Positions 23,269-34,191 of a stretch of DNA of 64,000 nucleotides are shown here, piece after piece. The translations under genes and the position numbers were made by a program. Within the stretch, counting starts at the first letter, position 1. The number at the start of each line of letters is the position of its first letter. The stretch comes from Bryobacterales bacterium (GTDB taxonomy: Bacteria; Acidobacteriota; Terriglobia; Bryobacterales; Bryobacteraceae): contig PMTR01000095.1 in NCBI GenBank assembly GCA_003167255.1, positions 1 through 64,000 on the forward strand. The letters are read 5' to 3'. The notes under the pieces were generated by a model that was not told where the DNA came from, searched no databases, and saw nothing but the letters and a program-made list of their open reading frames with translations.

Positions 23269-26258
23269 ACGAATCGGAAAATCAACTTTCGCTCGCCTCC
23301 GTGCGAGCCCGGCTCCAAAGCGCCGGCGGCCGCGAATACTGGCGCAACCTCGAGGAACTCGCCTCCACGCCGGCGTTCCAGGATCTGGTGGAGCGCGAAT
23401 TCCCGCGCCAGGCCATCGGTTGGGCAGAAGACGAAGACGGCGTTGAAGGGCGCCGCAACTTCCTCAAGCTCATGGGCGCGTCGCTGGCGCTGGCCGGCTT
23501 GACCGCCTGCACCCGCCAACCCACCGAGCACATCATGCCCTACGTGCGGCAGCCGGAAGAACTGATCCCTGGACGTCCGCTGTTTTATGCCACCGCCACT
23601 ACCTTGAACGGCGTGGCGCAGGGCGTGCTGGCCGAGAGCCACGAAGGCCGCCCCACCAAGATCGAAGGCAATCCCGAACACCCCTCCACGCTGGGCGCGT
23701 GCGACATCTTCTCGCAGGCCTCCGTGCTCGAGCTCTACGATCCGGACCGCGCCCAGGCGGTCACCTTCCAGGGCGAGATCCGCGGCTGGAACAACTTCAT
23801 CGGCGCCCTTTTGGAAATGCTCGCCGGCCAGAAGACCAAAAACGGCGCGGGCATCCGCATCCTCACCGAAACCGTCACCTCGCCCACGCTGGCTGACCAG
23901 ATTCGCGCCATTCAAAAGCTGTATCCCGCGGCCAAGTGGCACCAGTGGGAGCCGGCCGGCCCGCACAGCGCGCGCGCCGCGGCCTTGCAGACGTTCGGTC
24001 AGCCCGTCAACACCTACTACAACCTCGAGCATGCCAACGTAGTGGTCTCGCTCGATTCCGATTTCCTGGCATCCGGCGCCGGCAGTCTGCGCTACGCGCG
24101 CCAGTTTTCCAAACGCCGCCGTGTCACGGAATCCGGCGCACCCATGAACCGCCTGTACGTCGTGGAGCCGATGCCCACACCCACCGGCGCCAAGGCCGAT
24201 CACCGCTTGCCCCTGCGGGCCGGCGATATCGAAGAGTTCGCCTGGGCCGTCGCGGTGAACCTTCACGTGGGCGCCGGCCCCAGGCAAAGCGACAACGGCG
24301 ACATCAACCGTTGGTCCGGTTCGGTGGCCGATGACCTGCTGCACAATAAGGGCGCTAGCCTGGTGATCGCCGGCGAGTGCCAGCCGCCCATCGTTCACGC
24401 GCTCGCTCACGTCATCAACGACTTCCTCGGCAACGTCGGCAAGACGGTCTTCTACACCGACCCCATCGAAGCCAATCCGGTCGACCAGGTGGCATCCTTG
24501 CAGGACCTGGCGAAAGATCTGGACTCGGGTGCGGTCGACCTGCTCCTGGTGCTGGGCGGCAACCCCGTCTTCAACGCCCCGGTCGAGCTCGGGATGCGCG
24601 ATCGCATTCAGAAGGCCACCCTGCGCGCGCACCTCAGCCAGTACGAAAACGAAACCTCGGCGGTCTGCCAGTGGCTCCTGCCCGAAACCCATTACCTGGA
24701 AACCTGGGGCGACGCCCGCGCCTTCGACGGCACCGTCACCATCCAACAGCCGCTCATCCAGCCGCTCTACGGCGGCCGCTCCGCCTGCCAGATTCTGCAA
24801 ACGCTCACCGGCTCGCCCGATGCCAGCCCCTACCAGATCGTCAAGGGGTATTGGGGCGCACAGCACAAAGGCGCGGATTTCGAAGCCTGGTGGCGCCGCG
24901 CGGTGCACGACGGCGTGGTGGAGTCGACGGCCCTCCCCACCAAGACCTGGTCCATCCACGGCGAAGCCATCTCCGAAAAGCTCCGCAGGAAAAAAATGGC
25001 CGGGAAGATGGAAGTGATCTTCCGCCCCGACCCCACCATCTACGATGGCCGCTTCTCCAACAGCGGCTGGCTGCAGGAATTGCCCAAGCCCATCACCAAA
25101 CTGACCTGGGACAATGCCGCTATTATCAGCCCGGGCGATGCGCACCGGCTGGGCGTCGAAAGCGGCAGCATGCTGGAGCTCACTTACCAGGGCCGCAAGC
25201 TGCGCGCTCCGGTCTGGGTCCAGCCCGGCCATGTGGATCAGGCCGTCACCCTGCACCTCGGCTATGGCCGCACGCGCGCCGGCCGCGCCGGCACCGGCGT
25301 GGGCTTCAACCCCTACGGCCTGCGCACCGCCTCCGCCCTGTGGCAGGACCTGGGCATGGAAGTGCACAAGATTTCCGGATCCTACGCCTTCGCCAGCACC
25401 CAGATGGATCACGTGCTCGACGCCGGCCGCCACATCATTCATAAAGGCGATATCGCCGATTACCGCAAGAATCCAGCCTCCGTCCACGAAGGCGCGGAAG
25501 CGCCGCCCCGCGCGTTGACCATGTATCCGGAATTCCCGTACCCCGGTTACGCCTGGGGTATGGCCATCGACCTCAACTCCTGCACCGGATGCAGCGCCTG
25601 CGTGATCGCCTGCCAGGCCGAGAACAATATCGCCGTGGTCGGCAAAGACCAGGTGCGCCGCGGGCGCGCCATGCACTGGATTCGCATCGACACCTACTAC
25701 AACGGCCAGCCCAATGACCCGGCCATCTACAACCAGCCGGTTCCCTGCATGCAGTGCGAGGATGCCCCGTGCGAGCTGGTCTGCCCCGTGCAGGCCACTA
25801 CCCACAGCGCCGAAGGCCTTAACGATATGGTCTACAACCGCTGCGTCGGCACTCGCTACTGTTCCAACAACTGCCCCTACAAAGTGCGGCGGTTCAATTT
25901 CTATCTGTACTCCGATTATGAAACTCCCAGCCTCAAGCTGCTGCACAACCCGGACGTGACGGTGCGCAGCCGCGGAGTCATGGAGAAGTGCACCTACTGC
26001 GTGCAGCGCATCAACTCCGCCAAAATCGACGCTGAAAAGCAGAATCGAAAAGTAGCCGACGGCGAAATCCAGACGGCCTGCCAGGCTACTTGTCCCACCG
26101 AAGCAATCATATTCGGCAATATCAACGATCCCAACAGCCGCGTCTCGAAGATGAAAGCCGAAGAGCGAAACTACGCGCTGCTGGCCGAGTTGAACACCCG
26201 GCCGCGCACCACCTATCTGGCCACACTGAGGAATCCCAATCCGGAGTTCGAGGGCTAA
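23265..26258 (+). CDS. actB: Alternative complex III subunit ActB (molybdopterin-type and Fe-S domains)
   Basis: 997 residues from the ATG overlapping the actA stop; the frame is open upstream, but that part is out of frame with real actA. An internal twin-arginine signal (GRRNFLKLMGASLALAGLTAC, Arg63-64) directs export. Residues about 90-740 form the molybdopterin-oxidoreductase-like domain, which in this complex lacks the cofactor. Residues about 755-990 are a four-cluster ferredoxin domain: CTGCSACVIAC, CMQCEDAPCELVC, CVGTRYCSNNC, CTYCVQRI and CQATC. It carries electrons from quinol sites in ActC/ActF to the haem subunits. Confidence 0.96.
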   Translation: MNESENQLSLASVRARLQSAGGREYWRNLEELASTPAFQDLVEREFPRQAIGWAEDEDGVEGRRNFLKLMGASLALAGLTACTRQPTEHIMPYVRQPEELIPGRPLFYATATTLNGVAQGVLAESHEGRPTKIEGNPEHPSTLGACDIFSQASVLELYDPDRAQAVTFQGEIRGWNNFIGALLEMLAGQKTKNGAGIRILTETVTSPTLADQIRAIQKLYPAAKWHQWEPAGPHSARAAALQTFGQPVNTYYNLEHANVVVSLDSDFLASGAGSLRYARQFSKRRRVTESGAPMNRLYVVEPMPTPTGAKADHRLPLRAGDIEEFAWAVAVNLHVGAGPRQSDNGDINRWSGSVADDLLHNKGASLVIAGECQPPIVHALAHVINDFLGNVGKTVFYTDPIEANPVDQVASLQDLAKDLDSGAVDLLLVLGGNPVFNAPVELGMRDRIQKATLRAHLSQYENETSAVCQWLLPETHYLETWGDARAFDGTVTIQQPLIQPLYGGRSACQILQTLTGSPDASPYQIVKGYWGAQHKGADFEAWWRRAVHDGVVESTALPTKTWSIHGEAISEKLRRKKMAGKMEVIFRPDPTIYDGRFSNSGWLQELPKPITKLTWDNAAIISPGDAHRLGVESGSMLELTYQGRKLRAPVWVQPGHVDQAVTLHLGYGRTRAGRAGTGVGFNPYGLRTASALWQDLGMEVHKISGSYAFASTQMDHVLDAGRHIIHKGDIADYRKNPASVHEGAEAPPRALTMYPEFPYPGYAWGMAIDLNSCTGCSACVIACQAENNIAVVGKDQVRRGRAMHWIRIDTYYNGQPNDPAIYNQPVPCMQCEDAPCELVCPVQATTHSAEGLNDMVYNRCVGTRYCSNNCPYKVRRFNFYLYSDYETPSLKLLHNPDVTVRSRGVMEKCTYCVQRINSAKIDAEKQNRKVADGEIQTACQATCPTEAIIFGNINDPNSRVSKMKAEERNYALLAELNTRPRTTYLATLRNPNPEFEG

Positions 26259-26264
26259 GGGCGG

Positions 26265-27641
26265 ATGGCTGACGAACCAAACGTACACCAACCGAAAACG
26301 GACATCGCGCCCGGTTACACCTTCGGCACGGTCACCGATCAGATCGCCTCGGTGGTCCTCACCAGGCGCACGCCGTTCTTCTGGTACGCCGCTTTCGGCG
26401 CGGGCCTGGTGCTGTTGCTGCTGTTCCTGCTCGCGGTGGGAGTGCTCTTCGTTAAAGGTACGGGCATTTGGGGATTGCGCACGCCGGTCATGTGGGGATT
26501 CGCCATCACCAACTTCGTCTGGTGGATCGGAATCGGCCACGCCGGCACGCTCATTTCGGCCATCCTGCTGCTGCTCAACCAGCGCTGGCGCAACTCCATC
26601 AACCGCTTCGCCGAAGCCATGACTCTGTTCGCGGTGGCCTGCGCCGGCATGTTCCCGGTGCTGCACCTGGGCCGCCCCTGGCTGGCCTACTGGCTCTTTC
26701 CGTATCCCAACACCATGGGCGTGCAGCCGAATTTCCGCAGCCCGCTGGTGTGGGACGTGTTTGCGGTTTCCACCTACGCCACGGTCTCGCTGATGTTCTG
26801 GTTCGTCGGCCTGATGCCGGACCTGGCCACCCTGCGCGACCGCACCCACAACCGCCTCGCACGCTTCGCGTACGGCATCCTCGCCATGGGCTGGCGCGGT
26901 TCCGCGCGCCACTGGTCCGTTTACGAAACGGCCACACTGCTTTTGGCCGGTCTTGCCACGCCCCTGGTGCTATCGGTCCATACGGTGGTCAGTTTCGACT
27001 TCACCATCGCCATCGTCCCCGGTTGGCACACCACCTTCCTGCCGCCTTACTTCGTGGCGGGCGCCATCTATTCGGGCTTCGCCATGGTTCTGGCGCTGGC
27101 CATTCCGCTGCGCTCCATCTACGGCCTGCAAGGGCTCATCACCGATCGCCATCTGGATAATTCGGCCAAGGTCATGCTGGCCACCGGACTGATTGTGGCC
27201 TACGCCTACATTTTGGAAACCTTCTCCGCCTGGTACGGCGGCAACACCTATGAGCAGGCCATGGTTTGGCATCGCATGACCGGGCCGTATGCCGTTTCCT
27301 ACTGGTCGCTCATGCTGTGCAACATCCTCGCCCCGCAGGCGCTATGGTTCAAGAGAGTTCGCAGCAAGCCGGTCTTCCTGTTTATCTCGGCCATCGTCGT
27401 CCTCGTCGGGATGTGGCTTGAGCGCTACGTCATCATCGTCAGCAGCCTGGCGCAGGATTTCCTCCCCTCGTCGTGGTCCATCTTCCAGGCCACCCGCTGG
27501 GATTGGGCCACCTACATTGGCACCATCGGCCTGTTCCTGTTCCTGTTCTTCCTGTTCATCCGCCTGCTGCCCATGATTTCCATCTTTGAAGTGCGGACGC
27601 TGCTTCCCTCAGCCAAAGTGGAAGAGGAGGCGGAGAGTTGA
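26265..27641 (+). CDS. actC: Alternative complex III subunit ActC, NrfD-like quinol-binding membrane protein
   Basis: 458 residues with about ten membrane helices. NrfD/PsrC-family sequence includes GFAITNFVWWIGIGHAGTLISAILLLL, PVLHLGRPWLAYWLFPYPNT and VHTVVSFDFTIAIVPGWHTTFLPPYFV. His and acidic residues in the first four-helix bundle form the menaquinol site and a proposed proton path. It lies 6 bp after actB and overlaps actD by 4 nt. Confidence 0.95.
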   Translation: MADEPNVHQPKTDIAPGYTFGTVTDQIASVVLTRRTPFFWYAAFGAGLVLLLLFLLAVGVLFVKGTGIWGLRTPVMWGFAITNFVWWIGIGHAGTLISAILLLLNQRWRNSINRFAEAMTLFAVACAGMFPVLHLGRPWLAYWLFPYPNTMGVQPNFRSPLVWDVFAVSTYATVSLMFWFVGLMPDLATLRDRTHNRLARFAYGILAMGWRGSARHWSVYETATLLLAGLATPLVLSVHTVVSFDFTIAIVPGWHTTFLPPYFVAGAIYSGFAMVLALAIPLRSIYGLQGLITDRHLDNSAKVMLATGLIVAYAYILETFSAWYGGNTYEQAMVWHRMTGPYAVSYWSLMLCNILAPQALWFKRVRSKPVFLFISAIVVLVGMWLERYVIIVSSLAQDFLPSSWSIFQATRWDWATYIGTIGLFLFLFFLFIRLLPMISIFEVRTLLPSAKVEEEAES

Positions 27642-28171
27642 TCAAACCGATCTACGGATTGATGGCCGAGTTCGAAACTCCCACCGCTCTGGTGGCCGCC
27701 GCGCGCGCAGCCCGCGAAAAAGGCTATCGCAAACTGGATGCCTACTCGCCGTTCCCGATCGAGGAGTTGACCGACGCGCTCCATCTGCACCACAACAAGC
27801 TGCCGCTGATCGTGCTGTTGGGCGGCATCGTCGGCGGGCTCGCAGGGTACCTGCTGCAATACTACGTCACGGTCGTCTACTTCCCCATCAACATCGCCGG
27901 CCGGCCGCTCCATAGCTGGCCGTCCTATATCGTCATCGCCTTCGAAACCACCATTCTGTTCGCGGCGATTTCCGCGGTGCTGGGCATGCTGGCGCTCTGC
28001 GGTTTGCCCATGCCCTACCATCCCACGTTTAACGTGCCGCGCTTTGCGCTGGCCTCGCGGAACCGGTTCTTCCTATGCATCGAGTCCCGCGACCCGCTGT
28101 TCGACCGCGCCAGCACCATCGAGTTTCTGGAGACTCTGGAGCCGAGAGAGGTGTCCGAAGTTGCGCCTTAA
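27638..28171 (+). CDS. actD: Alternative complex III subunit ActD (DUF3341)
   Basis: 177 residues, TTG start overlapping the actC stop (TTGA) and preceded by GGAGGCGGAGAG. The DUF3341 pattern is clear: IYGLMAEFETPTALVAAARAAREKGYRKLDAYSPFPIEEL, then two membrane helices (LPLIVLLGGIVGGLAGYLLQ and WPSYIVIAFETTILFAAISA) and LPMPYHPTFNVPRFALAS. It peripherally stabilises the complex on the cytoplasmic side. actE follows, with the disrupted 5' end described separately. Confidence 0.93.
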   Translation: MIKPIYGLMAEFETPTALVAAARAAREKGYRKLDAYSPFPIEELTDALHLHHNKLPLIVLLGGIVGGLAGYLLQYYVTVVYFPINIAGRPLHSWPSYIVIAFETTILFAAISAVLGMLALCGLPMPYHPTFNVPRFALASRNRFFLCIESRDPLFDRASTIEFLETLEPREVSEVAP

Positions 28172-28200
28172 GCACATCATCTTCGGCCATCGCCTTGTGG

Positions 28201-28391
28201 CGCGCGCACTCGTGCGTGCCGCGTCGACACTCGTGTCGACGCTTGGCTTGATCTCACATTGCTTGCGGCTCCGCCGCTCCGTGGGGCGGGCAATTTTGCC
28301 CGCAGCCGCCTTCAGGCGGCTCGGCTGCTTGGTGGGGCAGGACGCCATCCTGCGCCCCGATTGTCAATCGGTGCAGCCGGACCCAGTCCGG
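28201..28391. repeat. Cluster of at least six hairpins within the 5' part of the actE frame
   Basis: Perfect stems: GCGTCGACAC/GTGTCGACGC loop TC (28221-28242); GCGGGCA/TGCCCGC loop ATTT (28286-28303); AGCCGCC/GGCGGCT loop TTCA (28304-28321); GCAGGA/TCCTGC loop CGCCA (28337-28353); CGATTG/CAATCG loop T (28358-28370); CCGGAC/GTCCGG loop CCA (28377-28391). An imperfect stem precedes them at about 28203-28220. The ATTT/TTCA double hairpin has a relative at 35211-35250 in inverse orientation. Confidence 0.85.
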
Positions 28392-28970
28392 CCAGTCCGC
28401 CTCTCCGCCGCCATCGCTCTTCTCCTGGCCGCCCTCACGCTCACCGCCTGCCGCCAGGACATGCACGACCAGCCGCGCTTCATTCCCCTCCGCCCCAGCG
28501 GCTTCTTCGAAGATGGCCGCTCCGAACGCCCGCTGATCGAGGGCACCGTGGCGCGCGGCCATTTGAATGACGACCTGGCGCTCTATACCGGCAGAGGCCC
28601 CGACGGCAAACCCCTCGACACGTTCCCCTTCCCCGTTACCAAAGATGTAGTCGCCCGCGGCCAGGAACGCTTCAACGTCTACTGCTCGCCCTGCCACGAC
28701 CGCACCGGCAACGGCGACGGCATGGTGGTCCGCCGCGGCTACCGGCATCCGCCCTCTTATCACACCGATCAGATCCGGGACCTTGCTAACGGATACATCT
28801 TCGACGTCATCACCAACGGCTTCGGCGCCATGCCCGATTACGCCGCGCAGATTCCCGTGCGTGACCGCTGGGCCATCGTGGCCTACGTGCGCGCGCTGCA
28901 GTTGAGTGAGAACGCTTCCGTCAATGACGTGCCCGCCGAAGATCGCAGCAAACTGGGAGGCGCAAAATGA
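28371..28970 (+). CDS. actE: Alternative complex III subunit ActE, monohaem cytochrome c lipoprotein
   Basis: About 199 residues from the GTG at 28371. A lipoprotein signal (VRLSAAIALLLAALTLTAC) is followed by CRQDMHDQPRFIPLRPSGFF, the ActE lead-in, and a cytochrome c domain with CSPCHDRTGNGDG and the Met-ligand segment GFGAMPDYAAQI. The start is uncertain: the frame stays open back to a TTG at 28161 that overlaps actD, with a hairpin-repeat cluster in between. The stop overlaps actF (ATGA). The subunit passes electrons onward to the oxidase. Confidence 0.88.
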   Translation: MQPDPVRPVRLSAAIALLLAALTLTACRQDMHDQPRFIPLRPSGFFEDGRSERPLIEGTVARGHLNDDLALYTGRGPDGKPLDTFPFPVTKDVVARGQERFNVYCSPCHDRTGNGDGMVVRRGYRHPPSYHTDQIRDLANGYIFDVITNGFGAMPDYAAQIPVRDRWAIVAYVRALQLSENASVNDVPAEDRSKLGGAK

Positions 28971-30166
28971 CCGCCCAGGGCCTGGACTTCCAGGTGTCCC
29001 CCGAACTCCGCGCCGATCTCAAGAAGTGGCGCACGCGCTCTCTCGCAATCGGCATCTTTGGTGCGCTCTCGAGCGTCGCCGGACTCCTGATTTCGCCGTT
29101 CCAGTTCTACCACTCCTACCTCTGGGCTTACCTGTTCGTGGTGGCCCTCGCCGTCGGGCCCCTGGCGTGGCTGATGCTGCAGTACGTCACCGGCGGCGCG
29201 TGGGGCGTCATCATCCGCCGTCCCTGCGAGGCCGCCGCGCGCACGCTGCCGCTGGTGGCCCTGATGTTTCTGCCCATCCTGATCGGCATTCGCAACCTTT
29301 ATGAGTGGTCGCATCCCGCCAGAGTGTTGGCCGACGAAGCACTCCGCCACAAGCAGCCCTATCTCAACGTTCCGTTCTTCCTCGTTCGCACCGCCATCTA
29401 TTTCGCGGGCTGGTGGTTCCTCGGCTGGTATCTGAACCGCTGCTCCGCGCGCGAAGACTCCGAAGGCCACGCTGCCGTGCATGGCAAGATGAGCGCCATC
29501 TCCGGGCCGGGCCTGATCTTCTGGGGCCTGAGCGTCACATTCATGTCCATCGACTGGGTGCTCTCGCTTCACCCCGAGTGGTTCTCCACCATGTTCGGTC
29601 TGCTGTTCATGGCGAGCCAGGGGCTCACTTCCATGGCCTTCCTGATTGCCTTGATGGTGCTTCTCTACTACCGCCGCCCAATGTCGGATATCCTCACCCC
29701 GCGCCACCTGCATGACCTGGGAAAGTTCCTGCTGGCGCTGGTGATGGTGTGGGCCTATTTTTCTTTCTGCCAGTTTCTCATCATCTGGGCCGGCAACCTG
29801 CCCGAAGAAATTCCCTGGTACATCGCGCGCCTCAACCACGGCTGGCAATACGTGGCGCTGGCGCTGGTCATCGGCCATTTCGCCTTGCCCTTCAGCCTGC
29901 TTCTCTCGCGCGATCTGAAACGCAATTTCAAACTGCTCGCCTCCATCGCCGTCTTCATCCTTTGCATGCGCCTGGTCGACCTGTACTGGCTGGTCGCGCC
30001 CGACTTTCGCAAGGAATCCTTCGGCCTGAGCTGGATGGATTTCACCGCGCCCATGGGCCTGATCGGCATCTGGCTGGCTTACTTCCTTTACCAGTTGGAG
30101 AAGCGGCCTTTGCTGCCGCCCAATCACCCTCACCTGGAGGAGGTCTTGGAACATGGAAGAGAATAA
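28967..30166 (+). CDS. actF: Alternative complex III subunit ActF, NrfD-like membrane protein
   Basis: 399 residues with about ten membrane helices, the second quinone-type NrfD-like subunit. Typical segments are QFYHSYLWAYLFVVALAVGPLAWLMLQYVTGGAWG, FWGLSVTFMSIDWVLSLHPEWFSTMFGLLF and LWMD-type helices near the end (LSWMDFTAPMGLIGIWLAYFLY). It is thought to help form the proton-translocating core with ActC. The start ATG overlaps the actE stop. The C-terminal tail overlaps the next gene by 14 bp. Confidence 0.94.
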   Translation: MTAQGLDFQVSPELRADLKKWRTRSLAIGIFGALSSVAGLLISPFQFYHSYLWAYLFVVALAVGPLAWLMLQYVTGGAWGVIIRRPCEAAARTLPLVALMFLPILIGIRNLYEWSHPARVLADEALRHKQPYLNVPFFLVRTAIYFAGWWFLGWYLNRCSAREDSEGHAAVHGKMSAISGPGLIFWGLSVTFMSIDWVLSLHPEWFSTMFGLLFMASQGLTSMAFLIALMVLLYYRRPMSDILTPRHLHDLGKFLLALVMVWAYFSFCQFLIIWAGNLPEEIPWYIARLNHGWQYVALALVIGHFALPFSLLLSRDLKRNFKLLASIAVFILCMRLVDLYWLVAPDFRKESFGLSWMDFTAPMGLIGIWLAYFLYQLEKRPLLPPNHPHLEEVLEHGRE

Positions 30167-30617
30167 AAAACGGCCCGCGGGCTTCGAGGAGACTGACGTC
30201 AATGTCATGGCCGTCGGCAAGTTCGCCATCGCGCTGGTCATTATGACCGTGCTGGCGATGTTGCTGCTGGTGGGCGTCTTCAAATACTTCCAATCGCAGG
30301 ACGGCGGCCGGGCCGCGAGCGTGGACCCGGCCAAGGTATTCCCGCAACCGCAATTGCAGACCAAGCCGATTCCGGATTTAAAGGCCATCCGCGCCGCCGA
30401 AGACCAGATGCTCACCAGCTACGGCTGGGTGGATGCGCAGAAAGGCGTGGTGCGGATTCCCATCGCGCGCGCCATGGACATTCTCGTCCAGCGCGGTCTC
30501 CCGGTCCGCGCCGAAGCGCCGCCCGGGAGCGCCAGTAATGTCAGCGTGCCCACCGAAGCCGGGTTGGGACCTAAGATGCAACCGCCCGGCGGGCCGTTGT
30601 CGGGAGAAGGAAAATGA
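30153..30617 (+). CDS. Conserved-looking single-helix membrane protein of the ACIII-oxidase operon
   Basis: 154 residues. Acidic N-terminus, one membrane helix (FAIALVIMTVLAMLLLVGVFKYF), then a periplasmic domain with QTKPIPDLKAIRAAEDQMLTSYGWVDAQKGVVRIPIARAMDILVQRGLP and a Pro/Gly-rich tail. I know this YGWVD...VRIPI.RAMDxL segment from other bacterial oxidase operons, but no function is assigned. The position between actF and the SCO gene, with overlaps on both sides (14 bp and ATGA), argues for a structural or assembly part of the ACIII-oxidase supercomplex. Confidence 0.75.
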   Translation: MEENKKRPAGFEETDVNVMAVGKFAIALVIMTVLAMLLLVGVFKYFQSQDGGRAASVDPAKVFPQPQLQTKPIPDLKAIRAAEDQMLTSYGWVDAQKGVVRIPIARAMDILVQRGLPVRAEAPPGSASNVSVPTEAGLGPKMQPPGGPLSGEGK

Positions 30618-31477
30618 GAAGAATTCAAGGCTGCCTCATTCTCGTTGCTGCCGCCTGCGCCGCTTCCGCGCAGCCCGGCCAACCCGCGCCCGCGCAGCCG
30701 TCTTACAGCATGCAGGATTCCAACCTGCGGCCGGCGCTGCCCGGCGCGCTCCAGGGCGTGGGCATCGATCAAAAGCTCGACACGCAGGTGCCCCTCAACC
30801 TGACGTTCCGCGACGAAGCCGGCCGCACCGTTCCGTTATCGACTTACTTTCAGGCCAGGAAGCCAGTGATTCTCGCGCTGGTCTATTACGAGTGCCCCAT
30901 GCTTTGCACGCAGATCCTGAACGATCTGGAAAGCAGTCTCAAGGCCGTCTCCTTCAACCCCGGCCGGGATTTCGAAGTGGTCAGCGTCAGCTTCGACCCC
31001 AAGGACACGCCCGAGATTGCCGCCTCTAAGAAGCAATTGCTGCTCAAGCGTTACGGCCGCCCCAACACCTCGAACGGCTGGCACTTCCTGGTGGGCGACC
31101 AGCCCAACATCAAAACGCTCACCGATGCCGTGGGCTTCCACTATAAGTACGATGCGGCGACGCAGCAGTTCGCGCACGCCAGCGGCATCATGATCCTCAC
31201 TCCCGACGGCCATCTGTCGCGCTATTTTTACGGTCTCGAGTACGCGCCGCGCGACATCCGCCTGGGGCTGGTGGAGGCTTCGCAAAACAAGATCGGCAGC
31301 CCCGTCGATCAGATTCTGCTCTTCTGCTATCACTACGATCCCTCCACCGGCAAGTATGGCGCCCTGGTGATGCGGATTGTGCGTGTTTCGGGCGCCGGCT
31401 TCGTGCTGGTGTGCGGAACATTTCTCTGGATAATGTCCCGGCGCGAAAAGGCGCGCCCCATCGTTCGACATGGGTAA
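30614..31477 (+). CDS. SCO1/SenC-type copper chaperone for cytochrome oxidase
   Basis: 287 residues. A signal peptide (LILVAAACAASAQPGQ) is followed by a thioredoxin-like SCO domain with the copper-binding CPMLC motif (YYECPMLCTQIL), the DPKDTP loop and the distant His ligand in FAHASGIMIL. A C-terminal membrane helix (VSGAGFVLVCGTFLWIM) anchors it. It delivers copper to the CuA site of subunit II, encoded next and overlapping by 8 bp. Confidence 0.94.
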   Translation: MRRIQGCLILVAAACAASAQPGQPAPAQPSYSMQDSNLRPALPGALQGVGIDQKLDTQVPLNLTFRDEAGRTVPLSTYFQARKPVILALVYYECPMLCTQILNDLESSLKAVSFNPGRDFEVVSVSFDPKDTPEIAASKKQLLLKRYGRPNTSNGWHFLVGDQPNIKTLTDAVGFHYKYDAATQQFAHASGIMILTPDGHLSRYFYGLEYAPRDIRLGLVEASQNKIGSPVDQILLFCYHYDPSTGKYGALVMRIVRVSGAGFVLVCGTFLWIMSRREKARPIVRHG

Positions 31478-32432
31478 ATTTCCACTATTTCCGGAGCAGG
31501 CATCCACGTTCGCGCCCGACGTGGATCACCTGACGTACTTCCTGCTGGCTGTCGCGGTCTTCTTCACGGTGCTGATTTTCTGCAGCATCTTCTACCTGGC
31601 CATTCGCTATCGCCGCCGCTCCGATGGGGAGCTGCCGCACGTTCCCCACGGCGGACTGGCGCTCGAGATCGTCTGGTCGGTGATCCCCTTCGGCATCACC
31701 ATGGTGATGTTCACCTGGGGCGCCAGCGTATTCTTCAACGAGAGCCGGCCGCCTAACAACGCCATGCCGCTCTACGTGGTCGCCAAGCAGTGGATGTGGA
31801 AGATTGAGCACATGGAAGGGCAACGCGAAATCAACGAGCTGCACATCCCGCTCGGCCGCGCCGTGAGGCTCACCATGGCGTCGGAAGACGTGATCCACAG
31901 CTTCTATGTGCCGGCTTTCCGCGTCAAACAGGACGTGGTCCCAGGTAAGTACTCCACCATCTGGTTCCAGCCCACCAAGCCCGGCAAGTATCATCTGTTC
32001 TGCGCCGAGTTCTGCGGCACGCGCCATTCGGGAATGATCGGGTGGGTCTACGTCATGCAGCCGCGGGATTACCAGAACTGGCTGAGCGGCGGCGCGCCCG
32101 CGGGGACGCTGGCGGAATCCGGCGAGAAGCTTTTCACCGATCTGGCCTGCTCGAACTGCCACAAAGCCGACGGCACGGGGCGTTGTCCCAGCTTGGAAGG
32201 CCTCTTCGGCAAGACCGTCCAACTGGCCAACGGCGCCAAAATTGTAGCCGACGAACCTTATATTCGGGAATCCATCCTCCACCCGGCGGCCAAAATCGTA
32301 GCCGGCTACCTACCGGTGATGCCCACCTTCCAGGGCCTCGTCACCGAGGACGGCGTGCTGCAACTGATTGAATACATCAAGTCCCTCGGACCGAAGCCGA
32401 TTGTCGGCGGCGGCGGGGCTTTGGGCAAGTAA
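31470..32432 (+). CDS. coxB: Cytochrome c oxidase subunit II with fused cytochrome c (caa3-type)
   Basis: 320 residues. Two membrane helices (about 20-45 and 65-88) precede a cupredoxin domain with the complete CuA site: H in [12 protein letters not shown] and the loop [12 protein letters not shown]. The aromatic electron-entry motif is KQWMWKIEH. Residues about 215-310 are a cytochrome c domain with CSNCHKAD and the Met ligand VMPTF. This is the electron entry point of the caa3 oxidase, fed by ActE or another c-type haem. Confidence 0.95.
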   Translation: MGKFPLFPEQASTFAPDVDHLTYFLLAVAVFFTVLIFCSIFYLAIRYRRRSDGELPHVPHGGLALEIVWSVIPFGITMVMFTWGASVFFNESRPPNNAMPLYVVAKQWMWKIEHMEGQREINELHIPLGRAVRLTMASEDVIHSFYVPAFRVKQDVVPGKYSTIWFQPTKPGKYHLFCAEFCGTRHSGMIGWVYVMQPRDYQNWLSGGAPAGTLAESGEKLFTDLACSNCHKADGTGRCPSLEGLFGKTVQLANGAKIVADEPYIRESILHPAAKIVAGYLPVMPTFQGLVTEDGVLQLIEYIKSLGPKPIVGGGGALGK

Positions 32433-32434
32433 CT

Positions 32435-34060
<1,626 letters not shown>

Positions 34061-34105
34061 CCAAACTTTCGCTGCCAACCGCTCCCACCGCTCCGCACCT
34101 GGAGG

Positions 34106-34143
34106 GCGGGCGCCCTCGCCCGCGCCGGACCCCCTGGTCCGGC
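34106..34143. repeat. Double hairpin element between coxA and coxC
   Basis: Stem 1 is GCGGGCG/CGCCCGC with loop CCCT; stem 2 is GCCGGACC/GGTCCGGC with loop CCCT. Both are perfect and abut each other. Same layout as 22338-22375, with both stems changed in compensating fashion. It occupies much of the only long gap (131 bp) within the oxidase operon, so it may reduce or process the downstream transcript. Confidence 0.75.
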
Positions 34144-34191
34144 CTTCCGCTTGCCCGATTCCAATGCCCCGCGGCAGAAACCCGGTGAGAA

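Noticed and set aside
23163-26912. 1249-codon minus-strand ORF opposite actB/actC
   Set aside because: A high-GC shadow frame of actB; the sense strand has full Fe-S and Tat motifs.
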